From an uncultured Lachnospiraceae bacterium (GTDB lineage Bacteria; Bacillota; Clostridia; Lachnospirales; Lachnospiraceae): a DNA stretch of 40,846 nt. Where the stretch lies: the NCBI GenBank assembly GCA_910587935.1, contig CAJUNP010000028.1:1-40846 (forward strand). The letters run 5' to 3'. Every line of letters starts with the position of its first letter. Position 1 is the first letter of the stretch. Of this stretch, positions 34,094-40,846 are shown in pieces. A program made the position numbers and the translations under genes. A model generated the notes under the pieces. That model ran no database searches. It saw nothing but the letters and a program-made list of their open reading frames with translations, and was not told the DNA's origin.

Positions 34094-34850
34094 TTAACTC
34101 ACCTCCCAGCAGCGACACCACGTCGATGATTTTCTCAAAAAAGAGTTTGCGGCTTTCTTCTTTTTCTCTTCTTAATTCCGAAAAAAGCTTTCCGTCTTTA
34201 ATAAACAGAATCCGGGAGGCATAGCTTGCGGTAAACGCGTCGTGGGTTACCATCAAAATAGTGGCCTTCATACTCTCGTTTAAATACTCGAAACTTTTCA
34301 GAAGCATTCTGGACGCCCGGGAATCCAGCGCGCCGGTAGGTTCATCCGCCAGGATCAGTTTCGGATTCCCGATCACGGCCCTTGCCGACGCCACCCTCTG
34401 TTTCTGCCCTCCCGACATCTGATAGGGATACTTCTTCAACACATCTTCAATATCCAGCTTTTCGGCAATTTCTTCCACTCTCTTTTCTATTTCCCTCACA
34501 GGAACCTTTTGAATGGATAACGCAAGCGCAATATTTTCATAAGCCGTCATGGTATCCAATAAATTGAAATCCTGAAAAACGAATCCGAGCTCTTCCCGCC
34601 GAAACTTATTTAACCGATTGCCTTTCAAAACCGTAACATCTTTTCCACTCACCAGGATATTCCCGCAGGTTACCCTGTCAATCGTAGAAATACAATTCAA
34701 AAGCGTCGTCTTTCCGCTGCCGCTGGCTCCCATGATCCCTACAAACTCTCCGGCATCCACCGAAAAGCTGATATCATCCAGCGCCTTTGTAAAATTGCCT
34801 TTTGAACCATAATATTTTTCCACATCCCTTACTTCCAAAATCTGTTCCAT
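34080..34850 (-). CDS. Bce-type ABC transporter ATP-binding protein
   Basis: This 256-residue ATPase is of the MacB/BceA/LolD group, with Walker A GASGSGKTT at about 40-48, Q-loop FVFQDFNLLDT, signature MSGGQKQRVASARA, Walker B LILADEPTGALD and switch His in MVTHDAF. A C-terminal tail of about 25 residues is typical of BceA. It powers the FtsX-like permease. The preceding intergenic gap carries direct repeats fitting control by the response regulator encoded upstream. Confidence 0.93.
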   Translation of the reverse strand: MEQILEVRDVEKYYGSKGNFTKALDDISFSVDAGEFVGIMGASGSGKTTLLNCISTIDRVTCGNILVSGKDVTVLKGNRLNKFRREELGFVFQDFNLLDTMTAYENIALALSIQKVPVREIEKRVEEIAEKLDIEDVLKKYPYQMSGGQKQRVASARAVIGNPKLILADEPTGALDSRASRMLLKSFEYLNESMKATILMVTHDAFTASYASRILFIKDGKLFSELRREKEESRKLFFEKIIDVVSLLGGELNDVI

Positions 34851-34903
34851 TTACAACCTCCGTATCTGCAAATTCAGGTTTATTTGCTTTTTTCTTTATC
34901 CCT

Positions 34904-34957
34904 ATCTTAACCGTTGTTCACAAATACTGCCATTTAAACGCCTTACGGAAACCTTAC
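34904..34957 (-). promoter_or_regulatory. probable response-regulator-dependent promoter of the ABC genes
   Basis: On the minus strand two GTAAGG copies (34952-34957 and 34941-34946) are 11 bases apart, the spacing used by OmpR-family regulators. An inverted GTAAG (plus strand 34964-34968) lies nearby. Downstream, TGGCAG (34927-34932) and TAAGAT (34904-34909) are 17 bases apart; the poor -35 fits an activated promoter. This is inferred from spacing only. Confidence 0.5.
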
Positions 34958-34974
34958 GCTTTTGTAAGAAAACG

Positions 34975-36012
34975 TTATCTTTTTACGTCTTCAATATAAC
35001 TGGACTTTGGAAACACAATTTCCACCGTACATCCCTTTCCCTTTTCACTGCTTAAAAAGATGGAATGTCCCAGCCGCCCGCAAAGCTTCCTGCACAGATA
35101 CAATCCGATTCCCGTGGACTTTTTATGTGTTCTTCCGTTGCTTCCCGTAAATCCCTTTTCAAAAACACGGTCCACTTCCCTCTCCGGGATTCCGATTCCC
35201 TGATCCTTAATAACCAGAGTCGTGTTTTCTTTTCCCTCCATTCCGAAAATTTCCAGGCGTACTCCCACATCCCTGCCATTCTCATCCGTCCCTGCATATT
35301 TCAGGCTATTGGATAAAATCTGCCCCAGTATAAAATTCATCCACTTTCCGTCGCTGTATACATGACAGTCCAAATCATGCAGACGGATCTCGCAATGTTT
35401 TCCGATAAACGCCTGTCGGTTCTGGGCAATCACCTCGTTAACCACATCTTCAAGACAGACTTCCCGGATCAGATAATCCTTTTCCACATCGTTGCTCCGT
35501 GCATAAAAAAGCGCCTGCTCCGTATATCCCTCGATTTTGCCCAGTTCTGCTTCCAGACCTTCAGGAACCCGGTCCCTGTGGTTTTCAACCATCAGTTTTG
35601 CCGCGGCAATCGGAGTTTTAACCTCATGAATCCAGAGTTCGATATACTCTTTGTATTCTTTTGTTTCTTTCTGGTATATTTTCACATGCTCCTTCATAGT
35701 TTTCCCTATATCCTGAAAAAACTCCCTCCAGAGCTTTTCCTCCTCCGTCAGAGCCGGAAGCTGCATTTCCCCGATCAGGTAGGACTCTTCCATCATTCCG
35801 GCCACTTCCGTGACCTCGGCAAGAAAGCGCCGGCGCCTTGTATATTCTATATGCGTCAGCAAAAAATAGCCGCCGGTTAACATCACTCCCACATAGGCCA
35901 TCAGCCACCAGGCGCCCCGGATCGTCATTAAAAATGTCTCTATGGAAAAAAGAAGCCACCCGAATATCCCTGCCGCATACCCGCGTTCTTTTAAGAAACT
36001 TCCGTATTTCAT
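34975..36012 (-). CDS. Bce-type intramembrane-sensing histidine kinase
   Basis: This 345-residue kinase has two transmembrane helices (about 12-30 and 34-54) joined by only a few residues, the mark of kinases that sense through a partner transporter. It has the phospho-acceptor His129 in WIHEVKTPIAA, N box NSLKYAG, G boxes DQGIGIPEREVDRVFEKGFTG and STGIGLYLCRKLCGRLGH. It should phosphorylate the response regulator whose gene overlaps by four bases. It probably detects antibiotic load via the FtsX-like permease. Confidence 0.92.
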   Translation of the reverse strand: MKYGSFLKERGYAAGIFGWLLFSIETFLMTIRGAWWLMAYVGVMLTGGYFLLTHIEYTRRRRFLAEVTEVAGMMEESYLIGEMQLPALTEEEKLWREFFQDIGKTMKEHVKIYQKETKEYKEYIELWIHEVKTPIAAAKLMVENHRDRVPEGLEAELGKIEGYTEQALFYARSNDVEKDYLIREVCLEDVVNEVIAQNRQAFIGKHCEIRLHDLDCHVYSDGKWMNFILGQILSNSLKYAGTDENGRDVGVRLEIFGMEGKENTTLVIKDQGIGIPEREVDRVFEKGFTGSNGRTHKKSTGIGLYLCRKLCGRLGHSIFLSSEKGKGCTVEIVFPKSSYIEDVKR

Positions 36013-36680
36013 AATAACTGATACCCCATTCCTCTCTTTGTTATAATCCGGTCATAAATCCCAATATTCTCCAACTTGCCACGCAGTCTGGTCATGTTCA
36101 CGGTAAGCGTATTGTCATCCACAAACAGATAATTATCCCACAGCGCGTTCATTAATTCTTCTCTCGTTACAATGCTGCCCCGTTTCTGCGCAAGCGTCTG
36201 CAGAATCCGCAGTTCATTCCTTGTCAGCTCTTCCTTTTTCCCGCCTGCCGACAGAATTCCGGTTGAAACAAAAAATTCAAAACCGTCCAGACAAATCCGG
36301 TCCTGACCGCTTTTATAGACCCGTTTAAAAATGGCCTCCATATGCGCAATCAAAAGCTGCGGCCGGATCGGCTTTGCCACAAAATCATCCGCCCCGTAAT
36401 TCATACTCATCAGCTCCGTAATTTCCGTATCCTTACTTGTAATAATCATGACCGGCAGATCCGAAACCTTTCTGATTTCCCGGCATAACGCCATTCCGTC
36501 CGTGCCCGGCAGTCCCAGATCCAGCAAAAGCATTTCATATCCGCCCTTTAAGATTCCTTCCACACAGTAATCTTCCATGGCAACGGCATGCGCTTCATAT
36601 CCGTTGGATTCCAGAAAATATACAATTTCCCCACAGAGCGCTTCATCATCTTCTACTACCCCGATTTTCCTTTTATCCAT
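36009..36680 (-). CDS. OmpR-family response regulator (BceR-like)
   Basis: This 223-residue protein has a receiver domain with acidic pocket E10-D11-D12 (VVEDDEAL), phospho-acceptor Asp54 in LLLDLGLPGTDG and Lys in FVAKPIRP. A C-terminal winged helix follows (LTRNELRILQTLAQKRGSIVTREELMNALWD, VDDNTLTVNMTRLRGKL). It is first in the order regulator, kinase, ATPase, permease, lipoprotein. It is expected to activate the ABC genes at the direct repeats in 34941-34957. Confidence 0.94.
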   Translation of the reverse strand: MDKRKIGVVEDDEALCGEIVYFLESNGYEAHAVAMEDYCVEGILKGGYEMLLLDLGLPGTDGMALCREIRKVSDLPVMIITSKDTEITELMSMNYGADDFVAKPIRPQLLIAHMEAIFKRVYKSGQDRICLDGFEFFVSTGILSAGGKKEELTRNELRILQTLAQKRGSIVTREELMNALWDNYLFVDDNTLTVNMTRLRGKLENIGIYDRIITKRGMGYQLL

Positions 36681-36707
36681 GTTCTCACCTCGATTCGCTT
36701 ATTTACC

Positions 36708-36744
36708 GAAAAAGACTTCCGGTATGCTGACCGAAAGCCTTTTT
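36708..36744 (-). terminator. terminator of leuB
   Basis: AAAAAG (709-714 of 36xxx) pairs with CTTTTT (739-744), and TTCCGGT with ACCGAA with a bulge, around a six-base loop. On the minus strand it ends in five T. It begins six bases after the leuB stop and separates leuB from the Bce operon. Confidence 0.7.
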
Positions 36745-36750
36745 GTTAAC

Positions 36751-37836
36751 TTACGAAATAAATTCAGCCAGCAGATCGCCCATTTTACTGCAGCCTACTT
36801 TCCTGCATCCATCCGACATAATATCTCCCGTCCGGTAACCTTCTTTTAACACCTGTTTTACCGCACGTTCTATAGCGTCAGCTTCCCGGTCCAGATCAAA
36901 GGAATACCGGAGCATCATCGCGGCGCTCAAAACCGTTGCAATGGGATTGGCAATATCCATTCCCGCAATATCGGGAGCGGAACCGTGACTGGGTTCATAA
37001 AGCCCGAATTTCGTGTCGTTGAGACTGGCAGATGCCAGCATACCGATGGAACCGGTTACCATGCTTGCTTCATCCGATAAAATATCGCCGAACATATTCT
37101 CCGTCAGAATCACGTCAAACTGAGCCGGATCTTTTACAAGCTGCATCGCGCAGTTATCCACCAGCATATGCTCTAACGTTACGTCCGGATACTGTGCCGC
37201 CACTTCTTCCACCACGCTTCTCCAGAGTCTGGAAGAATCCAACACGTTCGCTTTATCCACACTGGTTACTTTCTTCCTTCTTTTCTGAGCAATTTCAAAT
37301 CCCTTCACCGCGATTCTTCTGATTTCATTTTCATTATAAGCAAGCGTGTCCACCGCTTTCCGCACACCGTCCTCGGTTACCGTCTTTCTCTCTCCGAAAT
37401 ATAGACCTCCCGTCAGTTCCCGCATAATCAGCATGTCAAAACCGGCTTTGCTGATTTCTTCCTTTAAAGGGCAGGCCGCTGCCAACTCGTCATATAAAAC
37501 AGCGGGCCGCAGGTTGGCAAACAGATTTAACGCCTTGCGGATCGCCAGAAGGCCCGCTTCAGGACGCCGCTCAGGGGGAAGCTTATACCAGGGAGATTTG
37601 GTGGTATCTCCGCCGATGGAACCCATCAGCACTGCGTCGGCCGCCTTTGCCGCCGCAACGGCTTCCTCTGTCAGAGGAACTCCGTGTACGTCGATGGAAG
37701 CTCCACCCATTAAAATATCCGTATAATTCATAGTATGGCCGTATTTTTGCGCGATACGGTCCAGAACCTTTTTCGCTTCCGCTACAATCTCCGGGCCGAT
37801 TCCGTCCCCCGGAATACAAGTGATCTTTAATTCCAT
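36751..37836 (-). CDS. leuB: 3-isopropylmalate dehydrogenase
   Basis: This protein has 361 residues from the ATG at 37836; an ATG four codons earlier (37848) abuts its AAAGGA with no spacing, so I prefer the later one. It oxidises 3-isopropylmalate with NAD on the way to leucine. Motifs are ITCIPGDGIGPEIV, the substrate-binding arginines in LRPAVLY and MRELTGGLYFGER, and the Mg-binding region ENMFGDILSDEASMVTGSIGMLASAS. leuA, leuC and leuD are not in the window. The gene starts about 20 bases after a terminator-like hairpin. Confidence 0.95.
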   Translation of the reverse strand: MELKITCIPGDGIGPEIVAEAKKVLDRIAQKYGHTMNYTDILMGGASIDVHGVPLTEEAVAAAKAADAVLMGSIGGDTTKSPWYKLPPERRPEAGLLAIRKALNLFANLRPAVLYDELAAACPLKEEISKAGFDMLIMRELTGGLYFGERKTVTEDGVRKAVDTLAYNENEIRRIAVKGFEIAQKRRKKVTSVDKANVLDSSRLWRSVVEEVAAQYPDVTLEHMLVDNCAMQLVKDPAQFDVILTENMFGDILSDEASMVTGSIGMLASASLNDTKFGLYEPSHGSAPDIAGMDIANPIATVLSAAMMLRYSFDLDREADAIERAVKQVLKEGYRTGDIMSDGCRKVGCSKMGDLLAEFIS

Positions 37837-37854
37837 CCTGATACCCATTCCTTT

Positions 37855-37890
37855 CTCTAAAAAATCCTGTATCAGCCGACACAGGATTTT
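37855..37890 (-). terminator. terminator between yajC and leuB (possible attenuator for leuB)
   Basis: AAAATCCTGT (37861-37870) and ACAGGATTTT (37881-37890) form a perfect ten-base stem with a ten-base loop, followed on the minus strand by six T. It starts 18 bases after the yajC stop and ends just before the leuB ribosome-binding site. Confidence 0.85.
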
Positions 37891-37908
37891 AACCTTTTGC
37901 TTATTCTG

Positions 37909-38226
37909 TTATTCGGAAACCTTTTCGACCTGCGTAATCGCACTCTTCTGCATGGGAATCCGGCAGTTCTTATTGTTACCGAACTCTACGATTACCGTAT
38001 CGTCCGTGATATCAATAATGCTTCCGTAAAAACCGGCCGTAGTGCATACACAATCCCCAATTTCCAGACTGGCAAGCATCTCCTGCAGTCTCTTCTGCTC
38101 CTTTTTCTGCGGACGCATCATAAAAAACCAGAGCGCAGCCATAACAACTACCCAGAAAATCAGCATCGTTCCCATTCCCATGGCTCCGCCTGCGGCTGAT
38201 GGATCTGCTGTTAATAAAATATTCAT
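37909..38226 (-). CDS. yajC: preprotein translocase subunit YajC
   Basis: This 105-residue protein has one transmembrane helix (about 17-37, GMGTMLIFWVVVMAALWFFMM), then the hallmark MRPQKKEQKRLQEMLASLEIGD and a small cytosolic beta domain (VCTTAGFYGSIIDITDDTVIVEFG). It is an accessory part of the SecDF-YajC complex. It follows tgt, the usual neighbour in bacteria, with its own promoter in the 116-base gap. Confidence 0.96.
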   Translation of the reverse strand: MNILLTADPSAAGGAMGMGTMLIFWVVVMAALWFFMMRPQKKEQKRLQEMLASLEIGDCVCTTAGFYGSIIDITDDTVIVEFGNNKNCRIPMQKSAITQVEKVSE

Positions 38227-38275
38227 TTATATACCTCCTGCAAACTGCGTGCTTCCATTTCAGCACCTATTGCTA

Positions 38276-38304
38276 ATAATACACAATATTTATCATGTAG
38301 GCAA
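38276..38304 (-). promoter_or_regulatory. promoter of yajC
   Basis: On the minus strand TTGCCT (38299-38304) and TATTAT (38276-38281) are 17 bases apart, about 50 bases before the yajC ATG, which has AGGAGG upstream. Confidence 0.6.
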
Positions 38305-38342
38305 GCATTTTTAGCTGAAATTTTCCTTAAATTTCTAAAATA

Positions 38343-39476
38343 TTATGTTTCCTGCGCCCTCATTCCGTCCAGCTTTTTCTTTTTGTAACCCGCAAAATCT
38401 CCCGCGTCCAGTGCGCCTCGTATTTCTTCCATCATTGTATTGTAAAAATACAGGTTATGGAGAACGCACAGACGCATGCCAAGCATTTCTTTTGCCTTTA
38501 ACAGATGGCGTATATAAGCTCTCGAATAACGACTGCAGGCAGGACAACGGCACCCCTCTTCTATGGGTCTGTCATCCAGCTCATATTTGGCGTTAAACAG
38601 ATTGATTTTTCCCTGATTCGTATATAAATGTCCGTGTCTCCCGTTCCGCGACGGATATACACAGTCGAAGAAATCGATGCCTCTTTCCACGCCTTCCAGA
38701 ATATTGGCAGGCGTGCCGACCCCCATTAAATAAGTAGGTTTACCGTCCGGCAGATACGGTACCGTTTCCTCCAGAATATGATACATTTCTTCGTGGGTCT
38801 CGCCTACCGCCAGTCCGCCTACCGCATACCCGTCCAGGTCAAACTCCGCAATTCTTTTCGCATGCTCCACACGGATATCGGAAAAAACAGCTCCCTGGTT
38901 AATCCCAAATAACATCTGTCTGTTATTAATGGTCGTCTCCAGACCGTTTAACCTTGCCATTTCATCCTGACAACGCTTCAGCCACCGGGTCGTCCGGTCT
39001 ACGGAATTCTGCACATAGGTCCAATCCGCCCTACTGCTCGGACATTCGTCAAAAGCCATGGCGATCGTGGATGCCAGATTCGACTGAATCCGCATGCTTT
39101 CCTCCGGTCCCATAAAAATCTTCCGTCCGTCAATATGAGAATGAAAGTAAACGCCCTCTTCCTTAATCCTGCGAAGCCCTGCCAGGGAAAACACCTGGAA
39201 TCCTCCGGAATCCGTAAGAACCGGTCTGTCCCATGACATAAACCTGTGTATTCCTCCCAGTTTCTTTATAACCTCATCCCCGGGCCTTACATGAAGGTGA
39301 TACGTATTGGACAATTCCACCTGCGTCCCGATTTCCTCCAGATCCTTCGTAGAAACGGCTCCTTTAATGGCCGCTGCCGTTCCCACATTCATAAAAACCG
39401 GGGTTTGAATCACACCGTGTACGGTGTGAAGCTCCCCCCGCTTTGCACGTCCTTCTTTTTTCAAAATACGATACAT
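38343..39476 (-). CDS. tgt: tRNA-guanine transglycosylase (queuine tRNA-ribosyltransferase)
   Basis: This 377-residue TIM-barrel enzyme exchanges guanine-34 of GUN-anticodon tRNAs for preQ1. It shows the catalytic aspartate in LTDSGGFQVFSL, the second active-site region DCVYPSRNGRHG (Ser where many have Thr), and the zinc site CRCPACSRYSRAYIRHLLK with a later His in LCVLHNLYFY. It lies 25 bases after the VanY-like gene and upstream of yajC, as in many bacteria. No queuosine biosynthesis genes are in the window. Confidence 0.96.
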   Translation of the reverse strand: MYRILKKEGRAKRGELHTVHGVIQTPVFMNVGTAAAIKGAVSTKDLEEIGTQVELSNTYHLHVRPGDEVIKKLGGIHRFMSWDRPVLTDSGGFQVFSLAGLRRIKEEGVYFHSHIDGRKIFMGPEESMRIQSNLASTIAMAFDECPSSRADWTYVQNSVDRTTRWLKRCQDEMARLNGLETTINNRQMLFGINQGAVFSDIRVEHAKRIAEFDLDGYAVGGLAVGETHEEMYHILEETVPYLPDGKPTYLMGVGTPANILEGVERGIDFFDCVYPSRNGRHGHLYTNQGKINLFNAKYELDDRPIEEGCRCPACSRYSRAYIRHLLKAKEMLGMRLCVLHNLYFYNTMMEEIRGALDAGDFAGYKKKKLDGMRAQET

Positions 39477-39501
39477 ATAAAATCTCTTTTCTGACTATTC
39501 A

Positions 39502-40548
39502 TTAATGATTGATATATTCTTCCCAGAACTCTTCTAACGTAAGACCGTTCTGTGTGATTACCGTCGCCGCATCCACGCCTACATACCGGAAATGCCATGG
39601 TTCAAACCCAATGCTGGTTATGTATTCTTTTCCTTTGGGATAACGTAATATAAATCCGTATTCACAGCTGTGCTCCGCAAGCCACTGTCCTTCTTTTGTA
39701 TCTGCAAACGCTTCATTCAGCGTATAGTAGGTATCGCTGGTTATATCCAGCGCAAGCCCCATCTGGTGCTCGCTGGCTCCGGGCACCGTAACCGACTGGG
39801 ACGCCGCCTTATAAGCATCCATATAAGACATTCCGCCGTTCATATAACGGTCGATCTTGCGGTTAAAAAGGTATTCCTGCCGGCTCAGATCACGGTACGG
39901 CGAACGGATTGCCAGATTAATGCCCTGCTCCTTTGCATCCTGTAACATTCGAAGCAGATCCTCAAGAATCCTTTTGTCACACTTCATGTTATCTTTGATT
40001 GTCTCCAGTTCAAAACTGTAATCGTCGGGAATGGGATGCTGCTTGTTGACCAGCGTCAGCTTCCAGTCGTCCGCCGAAAATTCCGTCCCGCCGGAAGCGC
40101 CATAAGATTCCTCTTCGCTGCCATCCTCCGTGGAAGCCGGCATATACTGGCCGTGTTCCTCCAAAATGTCGTCCAGCGTATAACGCTCTCCTTCTTCATC
40201 ATGAAAATCCGCTTCGATATATTCGTCCAATACATCCTCGTCTTCAATGACTTCCGCCAGCACTTCATCGGATTCGTCCTCTCCCGCAAGCGTGATGTCC
40301 GACTGCGATAAAACTTCTTCCGGCTGTTCGCCGCTCCCGTAAAACGCAAAGCTGCTGGTGGTGACAAAAAACAACATAAAAACGCAGCCGCATAAATAAC
40401 GTTTGCTATTTAACTTAAAATGCATGCCAAAATGATACATAAACAAAACAACGGATCTGTAAACCGTTGAAAGCCATTTATACTCAGGATGCTTTTTATT
40501 CCAATTTTTCACCCGTATATCCAAATCTTCCAGAAATGTCCTATTCAT
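39502..40548 (-). CDS. VanY-type D-alanyl-D-alanine carboxypeptidase (M15), membrane anchored
   Basis: This protein has 348 residues from the ATG at 40548, chosen because AAGGGG lies about eight bases upstream; the open frame extends 18 codons further. A cytosolic start of about 45 residues precedes a transmembrane helix (YLCGCVFMLFFVTTSSFAF) and a very acidic linker of about 90 residues. The C-terminal VanY domain has the zinc and active-site motifs SEHQMGLALDI and EPWHFRYVG. It should trim D-Ala from peptidoglycan stem peptides outside the membrane. It is divergent from aroC. Confidence 0.9.
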   Translation of the reverse strand: MNRTFLEDLDIRVKNWNKKHPEYKWLSTVYRSVVLFMYHFGMHFKLNSKRYLCGCVFMLFFVTTSSFAFYGSGEQPEEVLSQSDITLAGEDESDEVLAEVIEDEDVLDEYIEADFHDEEGERYTLDDILEEHGQYMPASTEDGSEEESYGASGGTEFSADDWKLTLVNKQHPIPDDYSFELETIKDNMKCDKRILEDLLRMLQDAKEQGINLAIRSPYRDLSRQEYLFNRKIDRYMNGGMSYMDAYKAASQSVTVPGASEHQMGLALDITSDTYYTLNEAFADTKEGQWLAEHSCEYGFILRYPKGKEYITSIGFEPWHFRYVGVDAATVITQNGLTLEEFWEEYINH

Positions 40549-40592
40549 TCGTATTACCCCTTGCAAAACAGGCGTCATTTGCACTACTTTAC

Positions 40593-40620
40593 ATGATAGC
40601 ACAAATCTATTATTTGTACA
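40593..40620 (-). promoter_or_regulatory. promoter of the VanY-like gene
   Basis: On the minus strand TGTACA (40615-40620) and TATCAT (40593-40598) are 16 bases apart, about 45 bases before the chosen ATG. It is back to back with the aroC promoter. Confidence 0.45.
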
Positions 40621-40648
40621 TCTATTTTTTCGATAATCTTGATAATTC

Positions 40649-40677
40649 TTGATTAAAACCGAAAAATTAGTTATAAT
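40649..40677 (+). promoter_or_regulatory. promoter of aroC
   Basis: TTGATT (40649-40654) and a perfect TATAAT (40672-40677) are 17 bases apart on the plus strand. The leader of about 45 bases holds a small hairpin (AATCCC..GGGATT, near 40690-40708) and CAGGAGG before the ATG. Confidence 0.8.
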
Positions 40678-40726
40678 CGTACAAAATGCAATCCCTGTAC
40701 GGGGATTTATTCAGGAGGTAACTTAC

Positions 40727-40825
40727 ATGGCCGGTTCATCGTTTGGCACAATTTTCCGTATCACAACCTGGGGTGAATCCCACGGCAAAGCCCCGTCTTT
40801 AGGATTTAGCACTATAATTCTTTAG
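40727..40825 (+). pseudogene. aroC: chorismate synthase, interrupted after about 22 codons
   Basis: The first 22 codons, MAGSSFGTIFRITTWGESHG plus KA, are the unmistakable start of chorismate synthase, which makes chorismate from EPSP, with the FMN/substrate histidine in GESHGKA. After about base 40791 the similarity stops: the expected VGAVIDGCPAG-like continuation is absent and the frame hits TAG at 40823. The promoter and AGGAGG site look intact. Either the gene is disrupted by an insertion or the window ends in a mis-joined repeat. The true gene in the organism may be whole. Confidence 0.8.
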
Positions 40826-40846
40826 GAGCAATTTAATACCATACAC
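40791..40846. mobile_element. possible end of an IS200/IS605-type element or repeat junction
   Basis: The last 56 bases do not fit aroC. They begin GCCCCGTCTTTAGG, reminiscent from memory of the ends of IS200/IS605 elements, and contain CTTTAGGA twice about 22 bases apart. No transposase is visible. A multi-copy element would also explain why the sequence stops here. Confidence 0.3.

Noticed and set aside
1..40846. CRISPR arrays, prophage or defence islands
   Set aside because: No repeat-spacer pattern, integrase, phage structural gene or restriction/toxin gene was seen; apart from the right edge the content is housekeeping.

Overview
The window looks like a chromosomal piece of an anaerobic, low-to-mid GC Firmicute, most likely a Lachnospiraceae-type Clostridium. 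The grounds are strong Shine-Dalgarno sites, sigma-A-like promoters with 17-base spacers, Gram-positive gene families (Bce-type antimicrobial-peptide module, VanY carboxypeptidase, YkuD transpeptidase, GGGtGRT protein, DUF1015, DUF2812/PadR), lipoprotein signal peptides and a tRNA without encoded CCA. Nearly all genes lie on the minus strand. The exceptions are a truncated hydrolase at the left edge, a two-gene ABC transporter, one small gene and a truncated aroC at the right edge. Both edges cut genes.

Layout from left to right. 1-534: C-terminal part of an alpha/beta hydrolase. 819-4892: quaternary-amine (Opu-type) ABC transporter (binding lipoprotein, ATPase, one permease), preceded by an S41 peptidase. 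4987-6703: GGGtGRT protein paired with an enlarged IscU/NifU-like scaffold protein. 6884-15221: left-handed beta-helix protein, topoisomerase III, a DUF234-type ATPase broken by a frameshift, an EAL phosphodiesterase with a degenerate GGDEF domain, aspartate-semialdehyde dehydrogenase and argininosuccinate lyase. 15457-17029: NitT/TauT-type ATPase and permease without a binding protein. 17091-17163: tRNA-Thr(CGT). 17256-21599: MscS channel, glycogen branching enzyme and DUF1015 protein, transcribed DUF1015 to glgB to mscS. 21747-24279: a small helical protein, an AraC/GyrI-like regulator, and a PadR-DUF2812 pair behind a consensus promoter overlapped by a long palindrome. 24452-26714: serC-serA. 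26849-28246: YkuD transpeptidase. 28295-31675: ilvD-ilvB. 31824-36680: Bce-like two-component system, ABC exporter and a tiny lipoprotein. 36751-40548: leuB, yajC, tgt and a VanY-type carboxypeptidase. 40727-end: chorismate synthase start, interrupted after about 22 codons.

Functionally this is mostly a housekeeping region: amino-acid biosynthesis (Asp family, Arg, Ser, branched-chain, aromatic), envelope maintenance and osmotic or peptide stress. The least understood parts are the GGGtGRT/scaffold pair, the DUF1015 protein, and the small lipoprotein closing the Bce operon. The right end looks like a junction with unrelated, possibly IS200/IS605-type DNA. No CRISPR array, prophage or defence island was seen, and no gap between genes exceeds about 300 bases.
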